From: Lithospermum erythrorhizon
Lineage: Eukaryota; Streptophyta; Magnoliopsida; Boraginales; Boraginaceae
Assembly: GCA_019722365.1 (NCBI GenBank)
Contig: JADFUC010001574.1
Span: 62,001-126,000, forward strand
Length of the DNA: 64,000 nt
Direction of reading: 5' to 3'
Of this stretch, positions 62,441 to 64,000 are shown piece by piece (the first letter of the stretch is position 1; every line of letters starts with the position of its first letter). The notes below the pieces were generated by a model. It was given only the letters and a program-made list of their open reading frames with translations. It did not search any database and was not told the DNA's origin. A program made the position numbers and the translations under genes.

Positions 62441-63862
62441 TTGCTCTTTTCGACGTTGATGGCACGCTTACATCTCCCAGAAAGGTACCCAATAATACTG
62501 TTAGAGTATATACATTACTGTATATCATCCTCCGCTATTCCTCCTATCACCAATTGGTTTTGGGATGGAACCGCATGAATCTTATTAATTAATTTGTATT
62601 ATATTAATTGAACATGTGGGACTTGTTATTTCACACCCTCCTGCACGTGTAACTTAGTCCACACAGACCCCGATCCACTTGGGCAATAACTGGGCGCCTG
62701 ATCCACTCCGGACCATATCAACTGGGCAAGGTTACTGTGGGATGGGTGGATCTTGCTATGGCATTGAGTTACCGGTCTTTTTGGTATACTTTCAGATCAT
62801 GAAAATGATAGTTTCTGGCAGAAAGCGCGGATCTAGTGATATAGTTTGATGTTTATTTGCCTTTGAGCGTAGATGGGCTACTGGTTGTTATATTAGTGGA
62901 CAATGTTAGGATCTAACAGGGATTAGATCATCAGTAATTAAGAGATTAAGATCGGACAGAAACTCTAGGATCGCACAACATCATAAATAGATTGCAAGGG
63001 TCATAATTGATAATGGTTTTAAATTTTTATGACTGAAACTCTTATATCAGTCAATGTAGAATCGACAAAGCTTCTAGCGTATTCCATTTAGTGCGGGAAG
63101 AAAATACACAAGGGGATACTACCATAATCTCCATTGTCTCAACTAGATTTTGTGGATTATTATGGTCCACATTTTATGACATTATTTCATATGAGTTTTT
63201 CTGACTCCCAGGAAGCAACTACGAAGATGTTAGAGTTTATGCAGGAGCTGAGGAAGGTTAGTCTGTACTCTGTCGTTCTAGAATGAAACTCTAAAGGTCT
63301 TTAGTGCAGAATATATATACTGTCAAAGAGTATTGACTTCTGGTATTGACAGGTTGTTAAAGTTGGGATTGTTGGAGGTTCTGACCTTGTCAAAATAGCG
63401 GAGCAGCTTGGCAGGACAGGTTTTTTCTTTCAAATTATAAATTTTTTTCGTTAGGTTCTGTTAGATAATGAATTCCAGACATCTACGGGTAGCTGTAATT
63501 TCTTCTTTCCTCTTTTCTTTTCTAATCTTATACTTGAGACGTACATTACTTGTTTTGTTCGTATGTACTGTGGTTGATGTTATACCTACCTTTTGCCAAT
63601 CATAAGACAAAAATACCTGATTATCATGTTGTCTGGTTTTACGTTACATACTTCCTGTCTCTGTACTGATCCTCTATTTATTTTGAAAAATAATGTTGCA
63701 CCATTTTTTAGATTATTGAAGGAGTAATCTTATTTTTAGTTCTCTACAACTCTATTTAATGTTAAATAATGTAACATCCGTGCAGTTATAAATAATTATG
63801 ACTATGTTTTTGCTGAGAATGGGCTCGTTGCTTACAAGGATGGCAACCTTATTGGCACACAG
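62416..63862 (+). CDS. PMM: Phosphomannomutase, 5' part (gene continues past window)
   Basis: PMM interconverts mannose-6-phosphate and mannose-1-phosphate in the cytosol. It feeds GDP-mannose for N-glycosylation, GPI anchors and the main plant ascorbate route. Four exons are visible: 62416-62484, 63212-63256, 63353-63419 and 63786-63862, all GT-AG and in phase, giving the first 86 of about 250 residues. It is a HAD-superfamily enzyme: [13 protein letters not shown] (Asp13 nucleophile, Asp15 acid/base) is followed by [28 protein letters not shown] and [17 protein letters not shown], all eukaryotic PMM signatures. The ATG at 62416 gives [12 protein letters not shown], like known plant PMMs. 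The catalytic cap and C-terminal Mg site lie beyond the right edge. Confidence 0.95.
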
Positions 63863-64000
63863 GTATTATTGCTTGTTTTTAAGTAATCCCTTTTCTCATA
63901 GATCTTCCCTGTTTAACATTGAGAAATCATGAATTTTCTGTTCAAGTTCCTTTTTCTGTTTCATGTCAACTGACTCATAGTCTTTCATTTATTCCCCTAC

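Overview
The window is nuclear DNA from a flowering plant, most likely a eudicot. It is AT-rich. Its genes are split by short GT-AG introns, the gene families are plant-type, and most of the space between genes is filled by old, nested transposable elements. I cannot name the species from sequence alone.

Five host genes can be reconstructed exon by exon. (1) A VMS1/ANKZF1-type gene on + (6025-12689) encodes the peptidyl-tRNA hydrolase/release factor of ribosome quality control. Its exon 1 has an apparent one-base frame break in a C-rich tract. (2) An SRS (SHI/STY/LRP1) zinc-finger transcription factor lies on - (13611-15022), tail to tail with gene 1. (3) An ELMO-domain protein lies on - (42928-46377), with one intron that lacks an obvious donor and is flanked by a 13-bp direct repeat. 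(4) A 12-oxophytodienoate-reductase-like flavoenzyme (OPR) lies on - (53712-56557). (5) The first four exons of a phosphomannomutase (PMM) lie on + (62416-63862), and the gene runs off the right edge. These are ordinary single-copy housekeeping or developmental genes. I see no sign that they act together.

The rest is a layered repeat landscape. 1-5.9 kb: an LTR-like copy (about 1720-2750, related to one at 58912-59850) and decayed sequence with repeated polypurine-tract-like motifs. 6.3-6.9 kb: a Tourist-type MITE in VMS1 intron 1. 14.25-14.5 kb: a Stowaway-like MITE in the SRS intron, ending about 6 bp from the splice donor. 15.8-27.1 kb: a decayed Ty3/Gypsy element on the - strand (gag, RT, RNase H and integrase remnants read leftward) that carries an opposite-strand gag-like/plant-transposon ORF region near its 3' LTR, as in the Tat/Retand lineage. 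Two smaller insertions are nested in it. 27.3-27.8 kb: a Stowaway MITE inserted inside another. 29.9-33.3 kb: a decayed PIF/Harbinger element with transposase, SANT-like ORF1 and a 75-bp tandem array. An internally deleted relative lies at 52.56-53.2 kb. 34.9-36.2 kb: an unclassified element with clustered GCGGGCGTC-like motifs. 37605-40576: a Mutator-like element with long terminal inverted repeats and a 9-bp target duplication. 47.4-52.2 kb: a decayed LINE on the - strand, split by a solo LTR (49082-50146) with a perfect 5-bp target duplication. 59.9-62.4 kb: telobox-like and GA-rich simple repeats upstream of PMM.

Exon boundaries were read by eye from splice signals and family motifs. Transposon classes rest on recognisable protein motifs or terminal structures. 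No database search was possible.
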